DNA of 43,964 nt from assembly GCF_039768865.1 (NCBI RefSeq), contig NZ_JBDMZQ010000055.1; one strand, given 5' to 3'. This document shows, one piece after another, positions 26,584-35,242 of the stretch. The stretch comes from Wenyingzhuangia sp039768865 (GTDB lineage: Bacteria; Bacteroidota; Bacteroidia; Flavobacteriales; Flavobacteriaceae). A program made the position numbers and the translations under genes. The first letter of the stretch is position 1. Each line of letters starts with the position of its first letter. The notes beneath the pieces are model-generated. The model searched no databases. It was given only the letters and a program-made list of their open reading frames with translations, and was not told the origin of the DNA.

Positions 26584-27774
26584 TTAAATAAAATCAAGAG
26601 GAGTGAAAGTCGAATTTAAAATGGGCTTCGCCTCAACCCCTAGCCAGTTTTGTAGTAGACTGGTGTAGATCGATCTAAAATCAATACTGTATTTTAAATC
26701 CTTGTTCGCATCAAGATTATTCAAATCAGGTCCTTCATTGTAGAAACCTGTTTTTTTAAGGTTTTTGCCAATTATAAAAACATTATTTGCTGCACCATGA
26801 TCTGTCCCTTTGGAAGCATTTTCTCGTACTCTTCTTCCAAATTCGGAAAACGTCATGATCAAAACATCGTCAAAAGTACCATTGTCTTCTAAATCTTTGA
26901 CAAATACCTCCATGCCCTCGGCATACAATTGGAGTAATCGACTTTGTGCCATGTTTTGATTGGCGTGTGTGTCAAACCCCCCCATTGAAAGATAGTAAAC
27001 TTTGGTATCTAATCTGGAGTTTATAAATCCGGCTGTTGTTTTTAGTTGTTTTCCAAAAGGATTGTTTGGATATGTTTTGGTCGATGGGGCAGTTTTGCTC
27101 TTTTCATAAATGTATTTGGCTGAAGATTTTGAAGCAATCATGGTTTTATACAAATACCCTAAATTATGCTCACTAAGATGCGCGTCGGTTTGGTGTTGCA
27201 GTATTTTCTTAAAGTAAGGGGTGTTCATGTTTCTATTCAGCAACTTGGCGTTGGTGGTCGCAATACCATTGGTTGAACCTCCCTTTAACATCAAGGATAG
27301 GCTGTCTGCGATTTCTAGAGCAGTGTAGGGTTTTCCTCCAAGGTGTTCCATGTATCTCCCGACCCAACCCGAGGTGAGATATTCATTGCTTTGACTTGCT
27401 GTATGCCATATGTCGGTTGATCTAAAGTGTGAGCGATTTGGATTGGGATATCCTACGTTATTCAGAATACCCAGGTATCCTTTGTCATAAATTTTTTGAA
27501 GAGATTTCATGTTGTGATGAAGTCCCATAGTATCGTTTAGCTTAATGACCTCTGTGGGCTTAATGGCAATTTTAGGGCGTTTTTTGTAATAGATATCATT
27601 GGTGTAGGGTACAACGGTATTCAAACCATCATTTCCACCAGAAAGTTGAATGATGACTAGTTTTTTAGTGTTGAGAGTCGACGGGCTTAGTTGTTCTGTT
27701 GCCTTGATAAAGTTTGGAACAAATACCATGCTACTGGCAAGGGCACTTTGTTGGAGAAATTGTCTTCTTTTCAT
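26584..27774 (-). CDS. DUF1501 family protein with twin-arginine signal
   Basis: A 396-residue protein of the DUF1501 family, whose fold is placed in the alkaline-phosphatase/sulfatase superfamily. A twin-arginine type start MKRRQFLQQSALASS suggests Tat export in a folded state. Family motifs: QLSGGNDGLNTVVPY (about 44-58), GLHHNMKSLQ, SMGGFDTHANQ and MTFSEFGRRVREN followed by GTDHGAANNVF. The molecular function is unknown. I use ATG 27774, 11 bases after the DUF1800 stop; an in-frame ATG at 27792 would put six residues before the Tat motif and overlap the upstream gene. Such genes usually travel with DUF1800, as here. Confidence 0.88.
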   Translation of the reverse strand: MKRRQFLQQSALASSMVFVPNFIKATEQLSPSTLNTKKLVIIQLSGGNDGLNTVVPYTNDIYYKKRPKIAIKPTEVIKLNDTMGLHHNMKSLQKIYDKGYLGILNNVGYPNPNRSHFRSTDIWHTASQSNEYLTSGWVGRYMEHLGGKPYTALEIADSLSLMLKGGSTNGIATTNAKLLNRNMNTPYFKKILQHQTDAHLSEHNLGYLYKTMIASKSSAKYIYEKSKTAPSTKTYPNNPFGKQLKTTAGFINSRLDTKVYYLSMGGFDTHANQNMAQSRLLQLYAEGMEVFVKDLEDNGTFDDVLIMTFSEFGRRVRENASKGTDHGAANNVFIIGKNLKKTGFYNEGPDLNNLDANKDLKYSIDFRSIYTSLLQNWLGVEAKPILNSTFTPLDFI

Positions 27775-27785
27775 AACCGATGGGT

Positions 27786-29165
27786 TTAACAAAGTTGATA
27801 TTCTGGTAATGACATCAACTGAACTAAATATTCTTTTTTATCTTGATTGGCAAGGTTTTCAAGAAAATTATTCGTGTCTGGATCAATTTTCCCAATGATG
27901 ATATTTTCTTTTATTTTTTGGTAGTTAAGAACTTTAAAGTTGCGATTAAATATCGACCAATCTTTTTCAATTTCAATACGGCTTCCGGCTTTCTTGGTTC
28001 TTGTGTAGTAAGTGTCAAAAGAGTCTTCAAACTCTCCTTTTTGCTCAAATCGTATCACGGTATTGTTTATTAATACCGAGGGTAGTTTGATTCGGAACAA
28101 TAATGTATTGCTGTCGATCCAGTTTTTGTCTTGTTTCCAGCCTGCAACGTTAGGTGGGTATAACAATACCTGTCCCATCACTTTTTGTAGGTTTAGCAGC
28201 TGTTTTTGTTTTTTAAATTCAAGAGGAACTATTTGTTGAATGCCTACTAAAAGCTCAATGGGCGATTTGATTTTAGCCCCTCTATTTTTTTCGTCATAAA
28301 ACCAGTCAGACATCAAAACATGGCGCATTAGGACGTCAATGTCATAGGTAGGATAAAAGACGTCAATCATTTTATCCAGGTGGTTTTTGTTTATAGTGGG
28401 ATGAACGAAATAGCGATATATTTTTGAACATATAAATCGCGCACATTGTTTTTGTTTTAAAATGATATCGATGATATCCTCTCCGTCAAAATTTCCCGTT
28501 TCAGCAAAGAAAGTTTTGTTGCCAAAATCGTGCTTTTTTGACCGTAAATAATAATCGCCATTGCTTTTGAATGCCCATCCGGTAAAAGCTCTTGCAGTTT
28601 CTTTTATGTCTTGTTCGGTGTAATTTCCGTTGCCCAAAGTGAAAAGCTCGAGCAGTTCTCTTGCAAAATTTTCGTTGGGTTTTTGTTTGCTGTTTTGTCT
28701 ATTGTTGAGATACTTGCTCATGGTGGGCTCTTTCGCCACAGCTTTAATAAAAGCACCAAAATTCCCCAACGCATGCTTTCTAAGGGTATTGTTGTATTGT
28801 TGCATGTGAAATATGTGATTGTCTCTAGCAACAAATACGTTGGCCCAGAAAAGTGTCATTTTTTCGAGTAAAATTTGCTCACTTTGAACCAATCTATTGA
28901 TCCAGGCAGTATTAAATGCTTTTACTTTTTCCCGGCTTTTTTTTCTTAATTCTTGACCTTCAGATTTGCTTATATCATCCTTTTTTTTTGTAATTAGAGG
29001 GAGGAGTTCTGTAAGTTCAATGTTGAGGTCTTCTGGATTTTTTGATGACCTAAATAAGCCGTCGATGACTTCTTCCTTACTCTTGTTTGTCAGCACATCA
29101 AGTTTATTGGGCAAAATTCCAAATCCCACCCTGTGGTATAAATGCCTGATGTCTTTTTCCTTCAT
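27786..29165 (-). CDS. DUF1800 family protein
   Basis: A 459-residue protein of the DUF1800 family (function unknown). Typical blocks are HLYHRVGFG at the N terminus, MTLFWANVFVARDNH (about 105-120), NFARELLELFTLGNGNYTEQDIKETARAFTGW (split here: the RELLELFTLG and ETARAFTGWAF parts), FGNKTFF and PPNVAGWKQDKNWID. No signal peptide or lipobox is seen, although its partner DUF1501 has a Tat signal; export as a complex with DUF1501 is possible but speculative. It is the first gene of a minus-strand unit DUF1800-DUF1501-maturase, divergent from GH78 over a 144-base spacer. Confidence 0.88.
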   Translation of the reverse strand: MKEKDIRHLYHRVGFGILPNKLDVLTNKSKEEVIDGLFRSSKNPEDLNIELTELLPLITKKKDDISKSEGQELRKKSREKVKAFNTAWINRLVQSEQILLEKMTLFWANVFVARDNHIFHMQQYNNTLRKHALGNFGAFIKAVAKEPTMSKYLNNRQNSKQKPNENFARELLELFTLGNGNYTEQDIKETARAFTGWAFKSNGDYYLRSKKHDFGNKTFFAETGNFDGEDIIDIILKQKQCARFICSKIYRYFVHPTINKNHLDKMIDVFYPTYDIDVLMRHVLMSDWFYDEKNRGAKIKSPIELLVGIQQIVPLEFKKQKQLLNLQKVMGQVLLYPPNVAGWKQDKNWIDSNTLLFRIKLPSVLINNTVIRFEQKGEFEDSFDTYYTRTKKAGSRIEIEKDWSIFNRNFKVLNYQKIKENIIIGKIDPDTNNFLENLANQDKKEYLVQLMSLPEYQLC

Positions 29166-29252
29166 GGTTTGATTATTTTACTTCTTTAAATATAGACAAT
29201 AGTTAAGCAAAAAAGTTTTAATCTTTTTAAAAAATTAACATTTAAGCTACAG

Positions 29253-29268
29253 AATACTACAGGATGCA
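29253..29268 (+). promoter_or_regulatory. Candidate operator, site C (GH78 unit, possibly also DUF1800)
   Basis: AATACTACAGGATGCA matches the GH3 site in 12 of 16 bases. Within it, TACAGAATAC (29248-29257) is directly followed by TACAGGATGC (29258-29267), an 8-of-10 tandem direct repeat. It ends 41 bases before the GH78 ATG and lies in the divergent spacer with the DUF1800 gene, so it could serve both directions. Confidence 0.45.
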
Positions 29269-29309
29269 CTTATTGTTATTCTTGTATATTATTATTAAAA
29301 ATTTATGAG

Positions 29310-32111
29310 ATGAGTATATATTTAGTTAACACCATCGTTTATTTAAAGCGTTTTATTTTTATTCTTTTAACCTTTAAAATTTCTATTTTATTGCAAAGTT
29401 GTTCAGGGCTAGACAATCGTTCCTCTGCAAAAACTTTACGTTTAAATGAGGGTTTTGAAAATCCAATAGGTTTTTACACAAATCAACCAACTTTCTCCTG
29501 GAAGTTGCCATCAGAAATTGTAGCACAGCGTTCTTATCAGATTGTCGTAGCTTCAGAACCTGAGCTTTTACCAGATCATGCAGATTTATGGGATAGTGGT
29601 AAATTGGATTCGGATCAATCTATTTTTGTACCCTATGCGGGAGAAAAACTTTCTTCGCGTGATGTTTTTTTTTGGCAGGTTAAGTTTTGGGACGAAAAAG
29701 ATGTACCTGCACCTTGGAGTGAAACAGCCAAGGCAGAATTAGGGTTATTAAAAAATTCGGATTGGGATGCCAAATGGATAGGACTAAATACGCGTGCCGA
29801 CAGCATTAAGACGGCAAAGACTATTATAATACATACTCCCCAACATTTGAGAAAAGATTTTGAAGTAAAAGCCGAGTTGGTAACCGCGAAATTGTATGTC
29901 TCTGCGAAAGGAGTTTTTAAGGGTTTTTTGAACGGAAAGCCCATCGGTAACGATGTAATGGCACCTGGATGGACACCCTATAAGAAAAGAATAGAAACCC
30001 TTGCCTATGACGTTACAGATATGGTTCAAAATGGAAGTAATACATTGGGTTTTCAGCTGTCTTCTGGTTGGCACTTTGGGCGTTTGTTGTGGAATAAAAT
30101 GGTATGGGGGAAGACAGGTTCTCCAAAAGTCCTCTGTCAGCTTGAACTTTCTTTCGCCGATGGGACAAAACAGGTAGTCAATTCTGATAACAGCTGGAAA
30201 GGAACCACTGAAGGGCCCATTCGGTTTGCTGAGATTTACGACGGAGAAACCTACAACGCCAATTATGAAATGCCAGGCTGGGCAACCCCAGATTATGATT
30301 CCTCTCAGTGGAAAGGTGTAAATGTTTCGGATTTGGATGAAGGTATTTCCCTTCATCCTAAACGACATTCTTCAGTAAAAAATAAGGTTACAATACCTAC
30401 TAAAAGCATCCTCCGTCCCAAAGATGAAGCAGGTGTTATTTTTGATTTAGAGCAGAATATGGTGGGTGTGCCTTTAGTAAAAGTACCCATGAAAAAAGGA
30501 GACACCTTGCGAATTCGATTTTCAGAAATGTTGGCGCCTGAGGGGCTTTTTTATACGGACAACTACAGATCAGCAAAATCAACGGATTATTACATAGCCA
30601 ATAAAGATGGTTTGATAGAATGGAGTCCGTCGTTTACATTTCATGGATTTCGATATGTAGAATTGTCTGGTTTTGATGCTTCTCAAGCCCCTCAAAAAAA
30701 TTGGGTTAATGGACTTGTTCAGTTTTCAGATTTTGAATCTAACGGTACGTTTTCATCTTCCGATGAAAAGTTAAATCAGTTACAAAGCAATATTGTTTGG
30801 GGTTTGCGAGGCAATTTTTTTGACATTCCCACAGATTGTCCACAACGCGATGAACGCCTTGGTTGGACAGGCGATGCGCAGGTTTTTACTCCAACATCTA
30901 TGTATAATGCTAATGTTCATGCTTTTTGGTCCAGTTGGTTGCAATCACTTAGAGAATCGCAATTTGAAAATGGTGGTATTCCTTTTGTAGCTCCCGATGT
31001 ACTTGAAAATGGAAAAGTAAGTTCTGGCTGGGGAGATGCAGCTGTAATTATTCCGTGGAATATTTATTGGTACTCAGGAGACACCAGCGTTTTAAAAGAA
31101 AATTATGCTATGATGAAAGCTTGGGTGCAGCATCATAAAGATGAATCAACAGATTTAGTATCGCACATGAACTCTTTTGGAGATTGGTTGCAGCCTTATC
31201 AGTCTAAAAAAAGTAATAAACGGGGAGATACCTCAAAAAGTCTAATAGGAACGGCATTCTTTGCACATGCAGCCTATTTAACGGCCAAAACGGCAGAAGT
31301 ACTTAATAAAAAAGAGGAGCAACAGATTTATGAAACCCTGTATCAGGACATCTCAAAAGCATTTGATGCTTCTTTTTTTGATGAAACAGGTAAAGTCAAA
31401 AATGGAAAAGGTACACAGACAGGTTATTTACTAGCACTTCATTTTAAATTACTTCCTAATTACAAAATTTCTGGGGCGCAAGAAAATTTACTTGAAACCA
31501 TTGATGAGGCAGACAATCATTTAAGAACAGGGTTTTTGGGAACTCCGCTCTTGCCCTTTGTTCTCGATCAAATGGGAGAAGGAAAGTTAATGTATTCTAT
31601 TCTTTTTAAAGAGACTTATCCTTCTTGGTTTTACTCCATTAATCAAGGTGCGACCACCATGTGGGAAAGGTGGAATAGTTATGATAAATTAGAGGGATAC
31701 AATCCACAGTCAATGAATAGCCTTAATCATTACGCTTATGGCGCCATAGGGCAATGGATGTATGAACGTATAGCGGGGATAAAGCCCCTTGCAGCAGGGT
31801 ATAAAAAAATTCATATTGCTCCACTGCCTGGTGGAGGATTGACCTCTGCAGATGGGGCCTACGATACACCTTATGGTCGTGCAACATCTGTTTGGAAAAT
31901 TCAAGATGATAAATTTTATCTTCAGGTCAATGTTCCTTCAAACACCTCTGCATTGATTACCCTCCCATCTTCTTTTCCTAACAACGTAACAGTTAATGGT
32001 GAGGTATTAAATACCGAGCATCACAAAAATGTGACTAAGGCTGTGGATGGATCTATTTCATTTGAGATATTTCCAGGTCACTATTCCATAAAATCAATTA
32101 AAAGTAAATAA
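29310..32111 (+). CDS. Alpha-L-rhamnosidase, GH78 family
   Basis: A 933-residue lipoprotein (long basic N terminus, lipobox LLQSC, Cys31). Domains in order: an N-terminal Ig-like domain (PTFSWKLPSE, about 60-140), the rhamnosidase N domain (KAELYVSAKG-type block near 190-330; here AKLYVSAKGVFKGFLNG), a jelly-roll domain, the (alpha/alpha)6 catalytic domain (about 480-830) and a C-terminal beta-sandwich. The general acid is expected at Glu515 in DCPQRDERLGWTGD and the base at Glu786 in TTMWERW, both conserved positions of GH78. It removes non-reducing alpha-L-rhamnose, a main ulvan sugar. Two sulfatase genes follow at 9- and 7-base gaps, so the three form an operon for sulfated rhamnose-rich glycan. 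Confidence 0.95.
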   Translation: MSIYLVNTIVYLKRFIFILLTFKISILLQSCSGLDNRSSAKTLRLNEGFENPIGFYTNQPTFSWKLPSEIVAQRSYQIVVASEPELLPDHADLWDSGKLDSDQSIFVPYAGEKLSSRDVFFWQVKFWDEKDVPAPWSETAKAELGLLKNSDWDAKWIGLNTRADSIKTAKTIIIHTPQHLRKDFEVKAELVTAKLYVSAKGVFKGFLNGKPIGNDVMAPGWTPYKKRIETLAYDVTDMVQNGSNTLGFQLSSGWHFGRLLWNKMVWGKTGSPKVLCQLELSFADGTKQVVNSDNSWKGTTEGPIRFAEIYDGETYNANYEMPGWATPDYDSSQWKGVNVSDLDEGISLHPKRHSSVKNKVTIPTKSILRPKDEAGVIFDLEQNMVGVPLVKVPMKKGDTLRIRFSEMLAPEGLFYTDNYRSAKSTDYYIANKDGLIEWSPSFTFHGFRYVELSGFDASQAPQKNWVNGLVQFSDFESNGTFSSSDEKLNQLQSNIVWGLRGNFFDIPTDCPQRDERLGWTGDAQVFTPTSMYNANVHAFWSSWLQSLRESQFENGGIPFVAPDVLENGKVSSGWGDAAVIIPWNIYWYSGDTSVLKENYAMMKAWVQHHKDESTDLVSHMNSFGDWLQPYQSKKSNKRGDTSKSLIGTAFFAHAAYLTAKTAEVLNKKEEQQIYETLYQDISKAFDASFFDETGKVKNGKGTQTGYLLALHFKLLPNYKISGAQENLLETIDEADNHLRTGFLGTPLLPFVLDQMGEGKLMYSILFKETYPSWFYSINQGATTMWERWNSYDKLEGYNPQSMNSLNHYAYGAIGQWMYERIAGIKPLAAGYKKIHIAPLPGGGLTSADGAYDTPYGRATSVWKIQDDKFYLQVNVPSNTSALITLPSSFPNNVTVNGEVLNTEHHKNVTKAVDGSISFEIFPGHYSIKSIKSK

Positions 32112-32120
32112 CCCATTAAT

Positions 32121-33458
32121 ATGAAAAAATCAAAATTGTTTTATTTTTTAGTAAGTGCTGCAATTTTTCTAGTTTCTTGCAAGGTAGAAAAGAAGAAAAA
32201 CAACACATCCAATCAAGCTCAAAGCAGTCCGAACATTGTTTTGATTATTTCAGATGATCAAGCATGGACCGATTATGGTTTTATGGGGCATGAACATATC
32301 GAAACCCCAAACTTAGATAAACTAGCAGATGAAAGTCTCACTTTTGAACGTGGATATATCCCCACCTCATTGTGTTCACCCTCGTTGGCTTCAATCATTA
32401 CGGGGGTTTATCCCAGAAATCATGGAGTGCTAGGAAATGACCGTGTTCTTGAAGGTGATTCTAGGAAAAGTGAACAGCCATGGCGTACTTCGTGGAGGCC
32501 CAAAAATTACGCTCCAGTCATTGATCATTTCAATACATTAAACACTTTGCCTAAACTTCTTAAAAAGAAAGGATACCTTTCTTTTCAGACTGGTAAATGG
32601 TGGTTGGGCAATTACAAAAATGGAGGTTTTGATTATGGTATGACCCATGGTGATCCTAACCGTGGAGGTCGGCATGGCGATTATGGTTTAGAAATCGGAC
32701 GTAAAGGGCTAGATACTTTATATAGCTATGTTGATTTGGCCATCGAAAAAAAGAAACCCTTTTTTATGTGGTATGCTCCTTTTTTACCTCATTCTCCACA
32801 CACACCACCAGATAGTTTATTACAAAAATATTTGCCCAAAGCTCCTACAGAATATGTAGCAAAATATTGGGCCATGTGCGAATGGTTTGATCAAACCTGT
32901 GGAGATCTTATGGATTATATAGATGCAAAGGGAGAAACAGAAAATACACTTTTCGTTTATGTGTGTGACAATGGTTGGGTGCAAAACAAGAATAATTCAT
33001 CGTACAACAAAATTTCCAAGCAATCGCCGTATGATTTTGGTTTACGCACTCCTATAATGTATAAATGGAAAGGGAAAATAAGTCCTATGCGGGATAGTTT
33101 AACCCTTGCGAGTAGTTTAGATATAGTTCCAACGATATTGGATTTATTGGAAATAGAACAGCCTGTGGATTTAGATGGGATTAATGTATTGGACAAAAAT
33201 GAACGATCAAATCGCGAGGCATTATTCGGTTCGATTTATGCTCACGATTTTGACAAAATCGATAGCAGTCTTTACTATAGTATGGTTATGACAAATCCCT
33301 ACAAACTGATCCTTCCTCATGCTAAAAATAAACCGGATGCAGCTGTAGAACTCTTTAATATTTTCGAAGATGAAAAAGAAGAAAATAATCTAGTAAAAGA
33401 ATACCCAGAGGTAAGAGAATTGCTAGAGCAAAAAATAGAAGGGGCTTGGAACAAATAA
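32121..33458 (+). CDS. Type I (S1) sulfatase with altered signature CSPSL
   Basis: A 445-residue S1-family sulfatase, exported lipoprotein (lipobox LVSC, Cys20). Metal ligands Asp45-Asp46 lie in IISDDQAW, and the formylglycine site is Cys85 in LCSPSLASIITG. The usual C-x-P-S-R has Leu89 in place of Arg, a residue that normally stabilises the formylglycine. TGKWWLGNY carries the lysine and FVYVCDNGW the C-terminal metal Asp-Asn pair (DN). I recall that some S1 subgroups of marine bacteria have CSPSLA, so this may be a subfamily trait rather than decay. It is cysteine-type, compatible with the maturase encoded nearby. Sulfate position and sugar are not evident; rhamnose 3-sulfate is possible from context. 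Confidence 0.9.
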   Translation: MKKSKLFYFLVSAAIFLVSCKVEKKKNNTSNQAQSSPNIVLIISDDQAWTDYGFMGHEHIETPNLDKLADESLTFERGYIPTSLCSPSLASIITGVYPRNHGVLGNDRVLEGDSRKSEQPWRTSWRPKNYAPVIDHFNTLNTLPKLLKKKGYLSFQTGKWWLGNYKNGGFDYGMTHGDPNRGGRHGDYGLEIGRKGLDTLYSYVDLAIEKKKPFFMWYAPFLPHSPHTPPDSLLQKYLPKAPTEYVAKYWAMCEWFDQTCGDLMDYIDAKGETENTLFVYVCDNGWVQNKNNSSYNKISKQSPYDFGLRTPIMYKWKGKISPMRDSLTLASSLDIVPTILDLLEIEQPVDLDGINVLDKNERSNREALFGSIYAHDFDKIDSSLYYSMVMTNPYKLILPHAKNKPDAAVELFNIFEDEKEENNLVKEYPEVRELLEQKIEGAWNK

Positions 33459-33465
33459 TATACAC

Positions 33466-34962
33466 ATGAAATTACATTATCTATTCAGCTTTGGTATTGC
33501 ACTTTTATCCATTTTTGGGTGTAAAAATAATAGCGAATCAACGGTTGTAGAAGAAAAGAAACAACCCAATGTGCTTTTCATTTCCGTAGACGATCTCAAC
33601 ACCATGTTGGGCAGTTATGGTGGACCTGCAAAAACTCCAAATATTGATAAACTTGCTGCCATGGGAGTTCAATTTAACGATGCTCACTGCCAAGCGCCTC
33701 TTTGTGGTCCCTCTAGGGCTTCAATCATGACTGGTCTAAGGCCATCTACTTCAGGGATATACGGAATGATAGATGATAACAAGATCGTATCAGACAATCC
33801 CGCAACCAAGGATATTGTTTTACTCCCCGAATATTTTAAACAAAACGGATATCATACCATGGGTATTGGTAAACTTTTTCACGCACATGCGCCAGAGGGT
33901 GTTTTTAATGAATCGGGTGGACGTGAAAAAGGGTTTGGACCGTCTCCAAAAGTACGATTTGTTTGGGACGGATATGGCACTTCTGACCGGAAAAACTACG
34001 GTAGAACCAGTACAGATTGGGGAGCTTTTCCCGAGAGCGACGCTTTAATGCCCGATCATCAATCGGTAAATTGGGCCATAAAACGATTGCAAAAAAAACA
34101 TGAAAAACCTTTTTTTATGGGGGTTGGTTTTCTAAGACCACATGTACCGCTTTATGTTCCTCAAAAATGGTTTGATTTATATTCCCTAGATAGCATAAAA
34201 ACTTTACCCTATTTAAAAGAGGATTTAGACGATGTCCCACCGATTGCGCATAAAATTAATGATTTGCCCATGATGCCAAGCACTGAATGGGCCATTGAGC
34301 ATGGCGAGTGGAAAAACATCATTCAGGCTTATTTGGCATGTATTAGCTACGTTGATTACGAAATAGGAAGACTTTTAGATGCTTTAGAAGACAGCGAATA
34401 TGCTGACAATACTGTAATAGTATTCTGGTCTGATCATGGATATCGATTGGGTGAGAAAAGTACATTCGCTAAACATGCGCTTTGGAATGTTGCCACAAAA
34501 GTTCCCTTAATTTTTGCAGGACCCAATATTCCCAAAGGTAAGGTGGTGAATAAACCAGCAGAATTATTATCCATTTACCCAACATTATTAGAACTCTGTA
34601 AGCTGCCGTCCTACTCAAAAAACGAAGGAAAAAGTTTGGTGGGTACAATGAAAAAAGAAAATACGCTAGACAAGATAGTAGCCATTACCACTTACGGTTA
34701 CAATAATCACGGCATCAAATCTTCACGTTATCATTACATTCAATATGAAGATGGTGGAGAAGAATTTTATGATTTGTTGAATGATCCAAATGAATTTCAC
34801 AATTTGGCTACTCTACCAGCATACAACGAACTTTTAGAAAACTTTAAAAAAGACCTACCAAAAAATAATGCGAAATGGGATGAAAATTCAAAATATAAAT
34901 TTCAGCCTTATTTTGTGGAACAAAAAGCACGCGTGAACCCCTCAAAAAACAAATCAAAATAG
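33466..34962 (+). CDS. Type I (S1) sulfatase, iduronate-2-sulfatase-like
   Basis: A 498-residue sulfatase lipoprotein (lipobox IFGC, Cys19). The N-terminal metal site is Asp42-Asp43 in ISVDDLNTML, and the full signature CGPSRASIMTG starts at Cys80. The pattern resembles human iduronate-2-sulfatase throughout: GSYGGPAKTPNIDKLA, the GKLFHAHAPEG region, GVGFLRPHVPLYVPQKWFDLY, SYVDYEIGRLLDALED and VFWSDHGYRLGEKS. In sulfatase classes this is the S1_7-like group. In a marine uronate/rhamnose locus it may act on sulfated rhamnose or uronate rather than on glycosaminoglycans. It is last in the GH78 operon, after a 7-base gap, and is followed by a 280-base spacer. Confidence 0.93.
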   Translation: MKLHYLFSFGIALLSIFGCKNNSESTVVEEKKQPNVLFISVDDLNTMLGSYGGPAKTPNIDKLAAMGVQFNDAHCQAPLCGPSRASIMTGLRPSTSGIYGMIDDNKIVSDNPATKDIVLLPEYFKQNGYHTMGIGKLFHAHAPEGVFNESGGREKGFGPSPKVRFVWDGYGTSDRKNYGRTSTDWGAFPESDALMPDHQSVNWAIKRLQKKHEKPFFMGVGFLRPHVPLYVPQKWFDLYSLDSIKTLPYLKEDLDDVPPIAHKINDLPMMPSTEWAIEHGEWKNIIQAYLACISYVDYEIGRLLDALEDSEYADNTVIVFWSDHGYRLGEKSTFAKHALWNVATKVPLIFAGPNIPKGKVVNKPAELLSIYPTLLELCKLPSYSKNEGKSLVGTMKKENTLDKIVAITTYGYNNHGIKSSRYHYIQYEDGGEEFYDLLNDPNEFHNLATLPAYNELLENFKKDLPKNNAKWDENSKYKFQPYFVEQKARVNPSKNKSK

Positions 34963-35171
34963 GGGATAAATTCTATTATAATGCGATAAGGAGATTTATG
35001 TAATAATGTCCTTTTTTAAAACTTACTCCTTACAAAAATAAATCAAATATTAGTACACTTTTATTCTTTCCAAGGGTCTGTTTTGTGAGTCTCCGATTTT
35101 TTTGCTGAAAAGGTGATGTTAAGGAATAAATTCTAAAGTAGTGATTTTTTATGTAAGTAATCTACAAACAG

Positions 35172-35187
35172 CACAGCACAGGATACT
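35172..35187 (+). promoter_or_regulatory. Candidate operator, site D (susC2)
   Basis: CACAGCACAGGATACT matches the GH3 site in 12 of 16 bases, and the preceding TACAAACAG recalls the upstream part of site A. CAGGAT recurs 11 bases later (35190-35195), giving a further direct repeat. It ends 55 bases before the susC2 ATG. No clean TAnnTTTG box is seen in this 280-base spacer. Confidence 0.45.
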
Positions 35188-35242
35188 TTCAGGATTGTAT
35201 TCTATTAATTTTAGAGGTATTAACAAAATAAACATATAAATC

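Noticed and set aside
34985..35034. TAAGGAG...CTCCTTA inverted repeat after the iduronate-2-sulfatase-like gene
   Set aside because: The stem is 7 bases with a loop of more than 30, and the T run lies inside the loop; too weak to call a terminator.
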